Shown: one piece after another, positions 33,075-41,550 of the stretch
Layout: each line of letters opens with the position of its first letter
Numbering within the stretch: the first letter of the stretch is position 1
Assembly: GCF_009834125.1 (NCBI RefSeq)
Contig: NZ_CP047146.1
Span: forward strand, 3,589,501-3,653,500
Direction: 5' to 3'
Source: Streptomyces sp. GS7
GTDB lineage: Bacteria; Actinomycetota; Actinomycetes; Streptomycetales; Streptomycetaceae
Length of the DNA: 64,000 nucleotides
The notes under the pieces: generated by a model
Told to the model about the DNA's origin: nothing
Seen by the model: the letters and a program-made list of their open reading frames with translations, nothing else
The model's database searches: none
Made by a program: the position numbers and the translations under genes

Positions 33075-33504
33075 GGCCAGGGCCTGCGGCTTGTGCCGCT
33101 TCCCCCTCCACACGGTCGGCCGTCACCCCACCGGCGGACCCGGAGAACCCCTGCGCGCCGCCGCCCGATGCGCGCGCGAACGCCCGGACACCGGCCCCAC
33201 GACGCGCAGCCGGCCTGGACCACTGCATCCGGCATGCGATGCCGGGCTGGTGACCGTCCGTCACGAGATGCCGCGCCGCCGACCCTGAGGCTGCCGGTCC
33301 GAACCCGTCCGACCCCGTCCGGCGGACCGCCGGCACCCCGCCCGCGCGGTCGGACCGCTTCCCCTCTGCTCAGTCACTTTCTCCTGGGTACCTACTGCCC
33401 CGGCGGTGTTAGCGTCCGTGCGTCGCGGCGGTGCGGGTCCCGCCCCACCGCCTGCGACCTGACCCGATCGGCATCGATTACCAGGCATTACAGGGGAGTT
33501 AGTC
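33075..33504. other. Intergenic region, no gene recognised
   Basis: 430 bp. Short frames on both strands show no family resemblance. GGGGAG at 33492-33497 precedes the NmrA-like gene's GTG start. Confidence 0.4.
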
Positions 33505-34350
33505 GTGATCGTAGTGACCGGAGCGACCGGCAATGTGGGGCGTTCGCTGGTGCAGGCACTCGCCGTGGCGGGGGAGAAGGTGACGGCGGTGTCCCGCGGG
33601 GTCTCCGGCGCGGCCGTGCCCGACGGCGTCCGGCACCGGCGGGCGGATCTGACCGACCCGGAGAGCCTGCGGCCCGTCCTCGACGGTGCCGATGCGTTCT
33701 TTCTCCACGACGGCGGCGGCAGCGCCCGGCCGTTCAGCCCGCGGGACCTCCTCGATGTCGTACGGGCCTGCGGAGTGGGGCGCGTCGTGCTGCTGTCCTC
33801 CCAGGGCGTCGTCACCCGGCCGGAGTCCGCCTCCCACGGGGACATCGGCGGCTCCAGGGAGGACGCCGTCCGGCGGTCGGGCGCGGAATGGACGATCCTT
33901 CGGCCCGGTGGCTTCGACTCGAACGCCTACGCCTGGGCCGAGTCGGTCCGTGCCCGGCGTACCGTGGCCGCCCCGTTCGGCGATGTCGGCCTGCCCACTG
34001 TCGACCCGGCCGACATCGCCGAGGTCGCCGCCGTGGCGCTGCGCGACGACGGGCACGCCGGACGCGCCTACGAGTTGACCGGACCGGAACTCGTCACGCC
34101 GCGGCAGCAGGCCGCATCGCTCGGCGAGGCGCTCGGTGAACCGGTGCGCTTCGTCGAGCAGACGCGGGACGAGGCGCGGGCGCAGATGCTGCGGTTCCTG
34201 CCCGGACCGGTGGCCGAGACCACCCTCGACATCCTCGGCAGGCCCACCTCTGCCGAACAGCGGATCAGCCCTGACATCGAGCGGGTCCTCGGCCGCGCTC
34301 CCCGCACCTTCGCCGACTGGGCCCGTCGCCACATCGCCGCCTTCCGGTAG
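33505..34350 (+). CDS. NmrA-like NAD(P)H-binding protein
   Basis: 281 aa from GTG 33505 after GGGGAG. VTGATGNVGRSLVQALA (4-20) is the atypical SDR cofactor loop; LSSQGVVTRPE and WTILRPGGFDSNAYAWAE follow, then YELTGPELVTPRQQAASLGE, the usual NmrA/QorB pattern. Such proteins sense or reduce with NAD(P)H but lack the SDR Tyr-Lys pair. Single gene; role unknown. Confidence 0.82.
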   Translation: MIVVTGATGNVGRSLVQALAVAGEKVTAVSRGVSGAAVPDGVRHRRADLTDPESLRPVLDGADAFFLHDGGGSARPFSPRDLLDVVRACGVGRVVLLSSQGVVTRPESASHGDIGGSREDAVRRSGAEWTILRPGGFDSNAYAWAESVRARRTVAAPFGDVGLPTVDPADIAEVAAVALRDDGHAGRAYELTGPELVTPRQQAASLGEALGEPVRFVEQTRDEARAQMLRFLPGPVAETTLDILGRPTSAEQRISPDIERVLGRAPRTFADWARRHIAAFR

Positions 34351-34528
34351 GACCGGCCACGGGCAGTGGAGAGCGGACAGTGGGGAGCGGACCAAGGGAA
34401 GCGCGGGGGAGGGGCGCCGGAGGGCGAAGGCGCGGCGGCCGGCCGTCCGCCGGCCTGTCCCGGCTGGACGGATGAGCGGCGGCCCGGCGCCCACCGTCCG
34501 GGGCCTGCCGATCACCTAGACTCGGCGG

Positions 34529-35149
34529 ATGGCGAAGTACTTCGACGTCCACCCCGAGAACCCGCAGCGGCGCACCATCAGCACGGTGGCCGAGAGCATC
34601 CGCTCCGGCGCCCTCGTCGCGTATCCGACGGACTCCTGTTTCGCTCTGGGATGCCAGCTGGGCAGCCGCGACGGCATCGACCGGATCCGGTCGGTCCGGA
34701 ACCTGGACGACCGGCACCACTTCACTCTCGTCTGCCAGAACTTCGCGCAGCTGGGCCAGTTCGTGCACATCGACAACGATGTGTTCCGCGCGATCAAGGC
34801 GGCGACGCCCGGTCGCTACACCTTCATTCTGCCCGCCACGAAGGAAGTGCCGCGCCAGCTGCTGCACGCGAAGAAGAAGACGGTCGGCGTCCGGATCCCG
34901 GACCATGCCGTCGTCCAGGCGCTGCTCGCCGAACTCGGTGAGCCGTTGCTCTCCAGCACCCTCCTCCTCCCGGACGAGGAGGAGCCGCTGACGCAGGGCT
35001 GGGAGATCAAGGAGCGGCTCGACCATGTGATCGACGCGGTGCTCGACTCCGGCGACTGCGGCACCGAGCCGACCACGGTCATCGACTTCTCGGGCGGCGA
35101 GGCCGAGATCGTACGCCGCGGGGCGGGGGACACCGCGCGGTTCGAGTAG
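34529..35149 (+). CDS. YciO-type Sua5/YrdC family protein (threonylcarbamoyl-AMP synthase-like)
   Basis: 206 aa. IRSGALVAYPTDSCFALGCQ (30-49), VRNLDDRHHFTLVCQ, GRYTFILPATKEVPRQL, VGVRIPDH and LLSSTLLL follow the YciO pattern. The fold binds L-threonine, bicarbonate and ATP, and Sua5/TsaC makes the precursor of t6A37 in tRNA. YciO relatives are weak or alternative catalysts, so this is probably a paralogue, not the essential TsaC. Confidence 0.85.
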   Translation: MAKYFDVHPENPQRRTISTVAESIRSGALVAYPTDSCFALGCQLGSRDGIDRIRSVRNLDDRHHFTLVCQNFAQLGQFVHIDNDVFRAIKAATPGRYTFILPATKEVPRQLLHAKKKTVGVRIPDHAVVQALLAELGEPLLSSTLLLPDEEEPLTQGWEIKERLDHVIDAVLDSGDCGTEPTTVIDFSGGEAEIVRRGAGDTARFE

Positions 35150-35300
35150 CGTGCGGACGGTTGCGCCACACGGCGCGGAGGCGGGACGAGAACGGGATGG
35201 CAGTGCGGTGGGGAGCGGGCGGAGCATGGCGGTTCGGGGGTGCGCACGACAGCGGCGACGGGGGCTTCGGCAGGCTCAACCGGTAGAGCGGGGAGGGGTT

Positions 35301-35870
35301 TTGGGGGAGGGGCGGGTCGTCGGCGGCGTCCGCCCGTCCACCGCGGCCTTCCTGCTGGCCCTGCACCTCGGTGCCGCCGGTCTCCTCGTCATGGCGCAGC
35401 CGGCCGCCGCGAGCGCGCGCGTCCCGGCTCCGGTGACGTCGCCGGCCGCGAGCGTGCGGATCACCGAGGGGCGGGTGGGCGAGGTCGGCCCCGGAGGCAG
35501 CATCGTCTACCCCGCGGTGACCAGCTGTCTGACGGTGACCGTCCGCCTCCAGGACGGTGCGAAGGTCGGTGCGCACGCCAGCCTGTTCCAGGTGCCGGGG
35601 GAGTACCGGTCGGACCGGATCCTGGCCGCCGTCCGGCAGCGGATCGGGTCGCGAGCGGTGCGCGCCGTGGAGGTACGGGGCGCCGTCGGGGCGTGGGACC
35701 CCGGCTACTTCACCAGGGCGATCGAGAGTTACCCGGAGGGTGAGCAGGTGCCCGTACCGGCCGAGCCCGATCCCGGGGGTCTGGCGAGGGCGGTGGCGGA
35801 GGGGCTCGGGGAGCCGCCGGCGAAGGTGACGGTCCAGGACGTGCCCGACGGGGACCAGACGGTCGTATGA
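35301..35870 (+). CDS. Secreted hypothetical protein
   Basis: 189 aa if TTG 35301 is used, which directly follows GGGGAGGGG; the frame is open back to 35151, and ATG 35226 is another choice but gives an odd basic leader. RPSTAAFLLALHLGAAGLLV ending MAQPAAASA is a signal peptide. The mature part has TSCLTVTVRLQDGAKVGAHA and two-fold beta/alpha texture (RSDRILAAVRQRIGSRAVRA); a single short domain. No family known. A strong hairpin terminates it. Confidence 0.55.
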   Translation: MGEGRVVGGVRPSTAAFLLALHLGAAGLLVMAQPAAASARVPAPVTSPAASVRITEGRVGEVGPGGSIVYPAVTSCLTVTVRLQDGAKVGAHASLFQVPGEYRSDRILAAVRQRIGSRAVRAVEVRGAVGAWDPGYFTRAIESYPEGEQVPVPAEPDPGGLARAVAEGLGEPPAKVTVQDVPDGDQTVV

Positions 35871-35872
35871 GG

Positions 35873-35897
35873 GAACGGGCCCCGAAGGGGCCCGTTC
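35873..35897. terminator. Bidirectional terminator hairpin
   Basis: GAACGGGCCCC (35873-35883), loop GAA, GGGGCCCGTTC (35887-35897): an eleven-base perfect stem in the 47-bp gap between convergent genes. Confidence 0.75.
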
Positions 35898-35917
35898 GCC
35901 GTCGGTCGACGCGGCGG

Positions 35918-36241
35918 TCAGTCGATCACCAGCTCGCCCATCGCGCTCCAGCCGGTCGCGCCCTCGATGGTGGTGCTCACGATCTCGGGCGTACGGCGCA
36001 GCAGCGGACGCATCCGCTCCAGGCCCGCGCGGAAGTGGTCGGAGTTCACATGCGCCTCGGCCGCATCGTCCTTGAACGCCTCGACCAGCACATAGGTGTT
36101 GGGGTCCTCGATGCTGCGGGACCACTCGAACCACAGGTTGCCCGGTTCGTCACGGGTGGCCTGGGTGAAAGCGCCGACCTTTGCCGGCCACTCCTCGGCG
36201 TATTCGGGCTTCACGGGAAACTTCACAACGATAAAGATCAT
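35918..36241 (-). CDS. Putative quinol monooxygenase (ABM domain)
   Basis: 107 aa from ATG 36241. MIFIVVKFPVKPEYAEEWP, then TRDEPGNLWFEWSRSIEDPN, then YVLVEAFKDDAAEAHVNSDH is the single antibiotic-biosynthesis-monooxygenase (ABM/YgiN) fold, a dimeric cofactor-free or flavin-like alpha+beta barrel. YgiN-like enzymes oxidise quinols; others protect against reactive species. It is divergent from the GAF-kinase gene and may belong to the same redox-stress set. Confidence 0.75.
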   Translation of the reverse strand: MIFIVVKFPVKPEYAEEWPAKVGAFTQATRDEPGNLWFEWSRSIEDPNTYVLVEAFKDDAAEAHVNSDHFRAGLERMRPLLRRTPEIVSTTIEGATGWSAMGELVID

Positions 36242-36474
36242 CCGGGTACTGTAAACGATTTGCCGTTTCTCGTGCATTTCGCCCCTGAGGTGCGGAGGGC
36301 CATGCCCTTGCAGGTGACGAGGCGCTGCTCGGGTTCCGTCGCGGTCGACCGGCCGGCGCCACTGCGGGGCGGCCGCCGGGGGTGGCCGGTCCGCGCCGTC
36401 GCCCGGCGGGGCGGCCGTCATGATCACGTACGCTGCGCAGGTCGGTCACCGGGTACCTGGGGAGCAGTACGGTC

Positions 36475-38145
36475 ATGTCCGCATCGCCGCAGCACGCGCC
36501 GGCCGCGCGAGGGCCGCACCTTCGCGAGCCGGACCGGATGCACAGCCTGCTCGACGCGGTGATGAGCCTGGGGCGGGGGCTCGAACTTCCGCAGGTGCTC
36601 CGCGGGATCGTGGAGGCGGCGGTCACCCTCGCCGACGCGGAGTACGGGGCGCTCGGCGTCGTCGACGACGGGCAGCTGTCGCGGTTCCTGCCCGTGGGCA
36701 TGTCGGACGAACTCATCGGGCAGATCGGCCGGACACCGTGCGGCCGGGGCATCCTCGGCGAGCTGATCCGCCACCCCGTACCGCTGCGGCTCGACGATCT
36801 GACCACGCACCCGCGCAGTTACGGCTTTCCGGACCGCCATCCGCCGATGCGCACCTTCCTGGGGGTGCCGGTCCGGGTCCGTGACGAGGTGTTCGGCAAC
36901 CTCTACCTCACCGAGAAGCGGGGCGGCGGCTCGTTCGACGCGGACGACGAGGCGGTGCTGACCACCCTCTCGATCGCGGCGGGGGTGGCGATCGACAACG
37001 CCCGTATGTACCACGAGAGTCGGCGCCGGGAGCGGTGGCTGGAGGCGCTCGGCGAGATCACCCGCAGCTTGCTCTCCGGCACCGGGGCGGACGAGGTGCT
37101 GCACCTGATCGCCGAGCGGGCCCTGGAGTTCGCCGGTGCCGACTCCGCTGCCGTGCTGCTGCCGGTGGAGTCGTCCGCGGACGATCTGGCGGTCGCGGTG
37201 GCCCGGGGCGCCGGCGCGAGCCGGATCGCCGGGCTGCGGGTGCCGGCCGACGGCTCGCTGCCCGGTATGGCCGCGCGCACTGGCCGGCCCGTGGTCACCG
37301 CCGATCTGCGCACCGACCCGCGCGCCCACCCGCTCGGCCCGGACACGGAGACCGAGGAGGAGTACGGGCCCGCCATCGCCGTCCCGTTACAGGTCGACAC
37401 CGGGTGCGGGGCGCTGCGGCTGAGCCGGCTGGCGGGCCGGCCCGCGTTCGACGACACCGAGGTCCGGCTGCTGTCGGGCTTCGCGGACCAGGCCGTGATC
37501 GCCCTCGAACTCGCCCGCAGGCGCGCCGAGTCGGAGGAGCTGGCGGTACTCCACGACCGCGACCGGATAGCCCGGGACCTGCACGATCTGGCCATTCAGC
37601 GGCTGTTCGCCACCGGTATCACGCTGCAGAGCGCGACCCGGCTGATCGAGCGGCCCGAGGCGGCCGAACGGGTCGGCCGGGCGGTCAACGACCTGGACAC
37701 CACGATCAAGATCATCCGGTCCACCATCTTCGGACTGCGCACCACCGGAGAGGGCAGGGCGGGCCGGAGCCTGCGCCGGGATCTCACCGATACCGTGCAA
37801 CGAGCCGCCCAACCGCTCGGCTTCGCCCCCGCGTTGCGGATCGACGGACCGGTGGACAGCGCCGTCCCGGACGAGCTGGCGCAGCATGTCGTGGCGGTCG
37901 CCGCGGAAGCCCTCAGCAACGCCGCCCGGCACGCCCGCGCCCGGCGCCTCGACGTGGCGCTGACCGCGGCGGACGAGGTGACGCTGACGGTGACGGACGA
38001 CGGGGTGGGGGTGGGGCCCGCACCGCATACCGGCGGTCTGGCCAACATGCGGGCCCGCGCCGAGATGCACGGCGGCCGGCTGGCGGTGGAGTCGCCCGCC
38101 GGCGGCGGCACCCGGATCGTGTGGTGCGTACCGCTGCCCACCTGA
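36475..38145 (+). CDS. GAF-GAF sensor histidine kinase (DevS/OsdK type)
   Basis: 556 aa from ATG 36475. Two GAF domains (about 45-185 with YGALGVVDDG and RTFLGVPVRVRDEVFGNLYL; about 205-350 with GADSAAVLLPVE), then a HisKA_3 dimerisation helix with phospho-acceptor H370 (IARDLHDLAIQRLFATG) and an HATPase (ALSNAARHARARRLDV, TVTDDGVGVG). This is the DevS/DosT layout, where a heme in the first GAF can sense O2, NO or CO. The partner is the response regulator encoded convergently just downstream. Confidence 0.88.
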   Translation: MSASPQHAPAARGPHLREPDRMHSLLDAVMSLGRGLELPQVLRGIVEAAVTLADAEYGALGVVDDGQLSRFLPVGMSDELIGQIGRTPCGRGILGELIRHPVPLRLDDLTTHPRSYGFPDRHPPMRTFLGVPVRVRDEVFGNLYLTEKRGGGSFDADDEAVLTTLSIAAGVAIDNARMYHESRRRERWLEALGEITRSLLSGTGADEVLHLIAERALEFAGADSAAVLLPVESSADDLAVAVARGAGASRIAGLRVPADGSLPGMAARTGRPVVTADLRTDPRAHPLGPDTETEEEYGPAIAVPLQVDTGCGALRLSRLAGRPAFDDTEVRLLSGFADQAVIALELARRRAESEELAVLHDRDRIARDLHDLAIQRLFATGITLQSATRLIERPEAAERVGRAVNDLDTTIKIIRSTIFGLRTTGEGRAGRSLRRDLTDTVQRAAQPLGFAPALRIDGPVDSAVPDELAQHVVAVAAEALSNAARHARARRLDVALTAADEVTLTVTDDGVGVGPAPHTGGLANMRARAEMHGGRLAVESPAGGGTRIVWCVPLPT

Positions 38146-38163
38146 CCGGCCGGGACCGGGTGG

Positions 38164-38871
38164 TCAGTCGCGGGTTTCCCGGAGGCGTTCGGCGACCATC
38201 GCGGCCTGCACCCGGCGGCCCACCCCCAGTTTGGACAGGATGGACGAGACCCGGTTCTTGACGGTCTTCTCGGCGAGGAACAGCCGGTCGGCGATCTGAC
38301 GGTTAGTCAGTCCTTCGGCGATCAGGTCCAGTACCTCGCGTTCGCGTGCCGAGAGCCGGTCGAGTTCGGACGGCGGCGCCTCGGGCGCCCGGCTCGGGCC
38401 GCGCAGCCGCGCCATCGCCCGTGTCGCGGTGCGCGGATCCAGTGTCGAGCCGCCCGCCGCGAGGGTGCGTACCGCCTGCACCAGCGCCGAGCCGTCGATC
38501 TGCTTGAGGACATACCCGGCCGCCCCCGCCATGATGGCGTCGAACAGCGCCTCGTCGTCGTCGAAGGACGTCAGCATCAGGCAGGCCAGTTCCGGCATCC
38601 GGGCCCGTAACTCCCGGCAGACCTCGATGCCTTCGTGGTCGCTGTCGGGCCCACCGGTGCCGCCGAGCCGTACGTCGAGGACCGCCACCTGCGGCCGGAC
38701 GGCCGGCACCCGGGCGAGGGCCTGCCGGCCGTCGCCCGCCTCGCCCACGACCTCGATGTCCCCCTCCGCTTCGAGGAGGTCCCGTACGCCGCGGCGCACC
38801 ACTTCGTGATCGTCGAGGATGAAGACGCGCAGCGGCGTGCTCGGGGCGGGGGGTGCGGGGGGCTGGTTCAT
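38164..38871 (-). CDS. NarL/DevR-type response regulator
   Basis: 235 aa from ATG 38871; the open frame is longer but lacks a start signal. Receiver domain RVFILDDHEVVRRGVRDLLE with D66 (VAVLDVRLGG), then a LuxR HTH: LSAREREVLDLIAEGLTNRQ followed by IADRLFLAEKTVKNRVSSI. Convergent with the GAF kinase (18 bp apart) and thus its likely partner, as for DevR/DosR and Streptomyces OsdR. DevR-like palindromes sit just beyond its start, in front of the globin gene. Confidence 0.88.
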   Translation of the reverse strand: MNQPPAPPAPSTPLRVFILDDHEVVRRGVRDLLEAEGDIEVVGEAGDGRQALARVPAVRPQVAVLDVRLGGTGGPDSDHEGIEVCRELRARMPELACLMLTSFDDDEALFDAIMAGAAGYVLKQIDGSALVQAVRTLAAGGSTLDPRTATRAMARLRGPSRAPEAPPSELDRLSAREREVLDLIAEGLTNRQIADRLFLAEKTVKNRVSSILSKLGVGRRVQAAMVAERLRETRD

Positions 38872-39025
38872 CGCTGCTCGCTCTTCGGTTCCTTGGCTGG
38901 GCTTCTGCGACGCCGGGGCATTTGGGCCGGGCCCCTGACGGAACATCAGTATCGCCGAGGTCGATGCCACGCCCGGAGCGGGCCGGGCCCCGCGACGAGG
39001 CTCCTACCGGGCGGGGGCCGGCGAA

Positions 39026-39064
39026 AGGGCCGAACGGCCCTGGGGAGCAGGGCCCTTCGGGCAC
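39026..39064. promoter_or_regulatory. Two tandem DevR/OsdR-like boxes
   Basis: Box 1: AGGGCCGAACGGCCCT (39026-39041), seven-base arms around AA. Box 2: AGGGCCCTTCGGGCAC (39049-39064), same left half, imperfect right half. Centres are 23 bp apart, so they lie on one DNA face. The GGGnC-N4-GnCCC layout resembles the DevR/DosR site. They lie between the regulator gene and the globin-reductase gene. Confidence 0.5.
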
Positions 39065-39162
39065 AACGGTGCATTGCCATACTGACCACCCCGTTCCTCG
39101 GAGGGGCCGCACCGCTGCGGTAGCGCACCGGGCGCCCGCCGTCCTGTCAGGAGGTCCGCTCC

Positions 39163-40503
39163 ATGCAATCGTTCCCGGCCACCGTCGGCGACGAGTACCA
39201 CGCCCTGCTCGCCCGGCACGACGCGATGCGGCTGCGGCGGCGGATCCTCGCACCCGGGCGGGTCCCGCGGCCCCGGTCGGCCGCGGCCTCCTACGACGGC
39301 GCCGCCGATCAGCGCCTGATCACGCAGTATCTGGACCTGGTGACGCCCTTCGGGGACCTCATAGGCCACCTCTACGAGGAGATGTTCGCCCGCTGGCCCT
39401 ACCTGCGGTCGCTGTTCCCGGCGTCGATGGACTTCCAGCGCGCGCACCTGGCGCGGGCCTTCTGGTACCTGATCGAGAATCTGCACCGGCCGGACGAGGT
39501 GGCCGCCTACTTCCGCCAACTCGGCCACGACCACCGCAAGCTCGGGGTGCGGCCGGTGCACTACGAGGCGTTCGAGGCCGCGCTGTGCGCGGCGCTGCGG
39601 CGCACCGCAGGACCGCGCTGGGCCGAGGCCGTGGAGCAGGCATGGGTGCGGATGCTGCGCTTCGCCGTCGCGTCGATGGTCGAGGGGGCCGATGCCGCCC
39701 TCGCCGAACCGCCGTGCTGGCAGGGCACGGTGACGGAACATCAGTTACGTCGCCCGGACCTCGCCGTGGTCCGGGTGCGGATGCACGAGCCCTACCCGTA
39801 CCGGGCCGGGCAGTACGCGGCGGTCGAGTCGCCGCTGATGCCCCAGGCGTGGCGGCAGTACTCCCTCGCCTGCGCGCCGCGGCCCGATCACGAGGTGGAG
39901 TTCCACGTCCGGCAGACCGCCCGCGGTGGGGTGAGCGAGGCCCTGGTGTCCGGCACCCGGGTCGGTGACCTGCTCCGGCTGGGCCCCGCGCACGGCACGA
40001 TGACGCTTGACGACGCGGACTTCTCGGGCGACCTGCTGATGGTGGCCGGCGGTACGGGATGGGCCCCCGTCAAGGCGCTCCTGGAGGAGCGGGCCGGCCG
40101 CCGCGCGGGCGCCGGCGGCCCCGGGCAACCCGCCGGCCGGGTACACCTCTTCGTCGGCGCCCGCAGCCGGGCCGAGTTGTACGACGCCGGGTTGCTCTCC
40201 CGGCTGCCGGTGCGGCACCGGTGGCTGCGGGTGGTCCGGGTCCTCGACGAGGACCGGGTACCGAGCGCGTACGGGCCACTGGCCGAGGCGGTGGCCCGCG
40301 GTGGCCCGTGGACCGGCCACCGCGCCTTCGTCAGCGGTCCGGCCGCCATGGTGGGGGCCACGGTGGCGCGGCTGACCGCGGCCGGTGTGCCGGCCGGGCG
40401 GATCCGCCACGACCCGGTGCCCGAGGTCTTCGCCCCGGCGGACGACCGTACGGCGGCGCTCTCGGTGACACCGGCCGGCGGCGCGACCAGGAGCACACGA
40501 TGA
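39163..40503 (+). CDS. Globin-coupled FAD/NAD(P) oxidoreductase (flavohaemoglobin-like)
   Basis: 446 aa. N-terminal globin domain (about 45-180): DLIGHLYEEMFARWPYLRSL, proximal His in LGHDHRKLGV (H124). C-terminal ferredoxin-reductase domain: YRAGQYAAVESPLMPQAWRQ, then YSLACAPRP for FAD, GGTGWAPVKALLEE for NAD(P)H, and VSGPAAMVGATVARL. Flavohaemoglobins of this build convert NO to nitrate (NO dioxygenase). DevR-like boxes in front and the overlapping PPOX gene behind fit a hypoxia/NO response. Confidence 0.85.
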   Translation: MQSFPATVGDEYHALLARHDAMRLRRRILAPGRVPRPRSAAASYDGAADQRLITQYLDLVTPFGDLIGHLYEEMFARWPYLRSLFPASMDFQRAHLARAFWYLIENLHRPDEVAAYFRQLGHDHRKLGVRPVHYEAFEAALCAALRRTAGPRWAEAVEQAWVRMLRFAVASMVEGADAALAEPPCWQGTVTEHQLRRPDLAVVRVRMHEPYPYRAGQYAAVESPLMPQAWRQYSLACAPRPDHEVEFHVRQTARGGVSEALVSGTRVGDLLRLGPAHGTMTLDDADFSGDLLMVAGGTGWAPVKALLEERAGRRAGAGGPGQPAGRVHLFVGARSRAELYDAGLLSRLPVRHRWLRVVRVLDEDRVPSAYGPLAEAVARGGPWTGHRAFVSGPAAMVGATVARLTAAGVPAGRIRHDPVPEVFAPADDRTAALSVTPAGGATRSTR

Positions 40504-41000
40504 CGGACCCGGCCGACCGGCACACCACCGAGGACCGGCGAGCGGCCTGGGCGGACGCCGAGGCGTCGCGCCGCAGCACCGAACTGGACCGCGAGGAGGC
40601 GCTGCGGCTGCTGGGCAGCGTGTCGCTGGGCAGGATCGTCTTCACCCAGGACGCGCTCCCGGCCATCCGCCCGGTGAACCACCTCCTGCACCACGGCGAG
40701 GTCGTCATCCGCACCCATGAGGGCGCGGCTTTGGCGACGGCGCTGACCGGGCGGCCGGACGGCGGGGGCATCGTCGTCGCCTATGAGGCCGACGCCATCG
40801 ACCCCGCCACGCACTGCGGTTGGAGCGTCGTGGTCACCGGCTACTGCCATCTCGTGACGGACCCCGACGACCTGGCGCACTATCAGGCACTGCTCCACCC
40901 CTGGACGGACCACCGGATGGAATACGCACTGCGCATCCGCCCGGACCTGGTCACCGGCCTGCGGCTCTCCCGGAGAGCGGGGACCGGGGGAGCCGTATGA
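40500..41000 (+). CDS. Pyridoxamine 5'-phosphate oxidase family protein
   Basis: 166 aa from ATG 40500, overlapping the globin stop (ATGA). LDREEALRLLGSVSLGRIVF, then LPAIRPVNHLLHHGEVVIRT, then GGIVVAYEADAI and WSVVVTGYCHLVTDPDD is the split-barrel flavin-binding fold of the small PPOX group (FMN or F420). In DevR-type regulons such genes are common. Co-translated with the globin, so it may act on its redox partner or on nitroaromatic-type substrates (inference). Confidence 0.82.
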   Translation: MTDPADRHTTEDRRAAWADAEASRRSTELDREEALRLLGSVSLGRIVFTQDALPAIRPVNHLLHHGEVVIRTHEGAALATALTGRPDGGGIVVAYEADAIDPATHCGWSVVVTGYCHLVTDPDDLAHYQALLHPWTDHRMEYALRIRPDLVTGLRLSRRAGTGGAV

Positions 41001-41051
41001 CCATGCGGCGTCCGGGCGGGGCGGTTCGTCCGCGTCGGGTGCGGTCGGCGG

Positions 41052-41471
41052 TCAGTGCAGGATCTTCTCCTTGGCGCGGCTGAACTCCTCGTCGGAGATG
41101 TCGCCCCGGGCACGGATGTCGGACAGCTTGGCGAGCTGGTCCACTTCGCTGACGCCGGTGGCCCCGCCGCCCGCCGTCTCGCGGATGTACCGCTCGAACT
41201 CGTCGCGCTGTTCCTGCACCTGCTGCCGCTCGCGTCTGCCCATGCCGTGGCCCCGGGCGCAGACGTAGATGAAGACGCCGAGGAAGGGCAGCACCAGCAC
41301 GAGGAGCAGCCACCCGGTCTTGGCCCAGCCGCTCATGGTGTCGTCGCGGAAGATGTCGGCGATGATGCGGAAGAGCAGGATGACCCACATCACCCACAGG
41401 AAGACCCACATCGCTGTCCAGAAGGCCCCGAGGACCGGGTAGTCGTAGGCCAGATTCACGTAACCGACCAT
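41052..41471 (-). CDS. Membrane protein with PLDc_N and SHOCT-type C-terminus
   Basis: 139 aa from ATG 41471 after AGGAGAGG. Two N-terminal membrane helices (FWTAMWVFLWVMWVILLFRI and GWLLLVLVLPFLGVFIYV) form a PLDc_N element; the C-terminus (VDQLAKLSDIRARGDISDEE, then FSRAKEKIL) is a SHOCT oligomerisation helix pair. Function unknown; such proteins recur in oxygen- or envelope-stress islands. A similar SHOCT protein sits at 44.96 kb. Confidence 0.75.
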   Translation of the reverse strand: MVGYVNLAYDYPVLGAFWTAMWVFLWVMWVILLFRIIADIFRDDTMSGWAKTGWLLLVLVLPFLGVFIYVCARGHGMGRRERQQVQEQRDEFERYIRETAGGGATGVSEVDQLAKLSDIRARGDISDEEFSRAKEKILH

Positions 41472-41550
41472 TGTTCCTCTCCTGTTCGTACCGTGAGTGT
41501 GGTGACGGGGCGGGTGTGCTGCCGCCCTCTCCCGCGCGGCGCCGGGCGCC

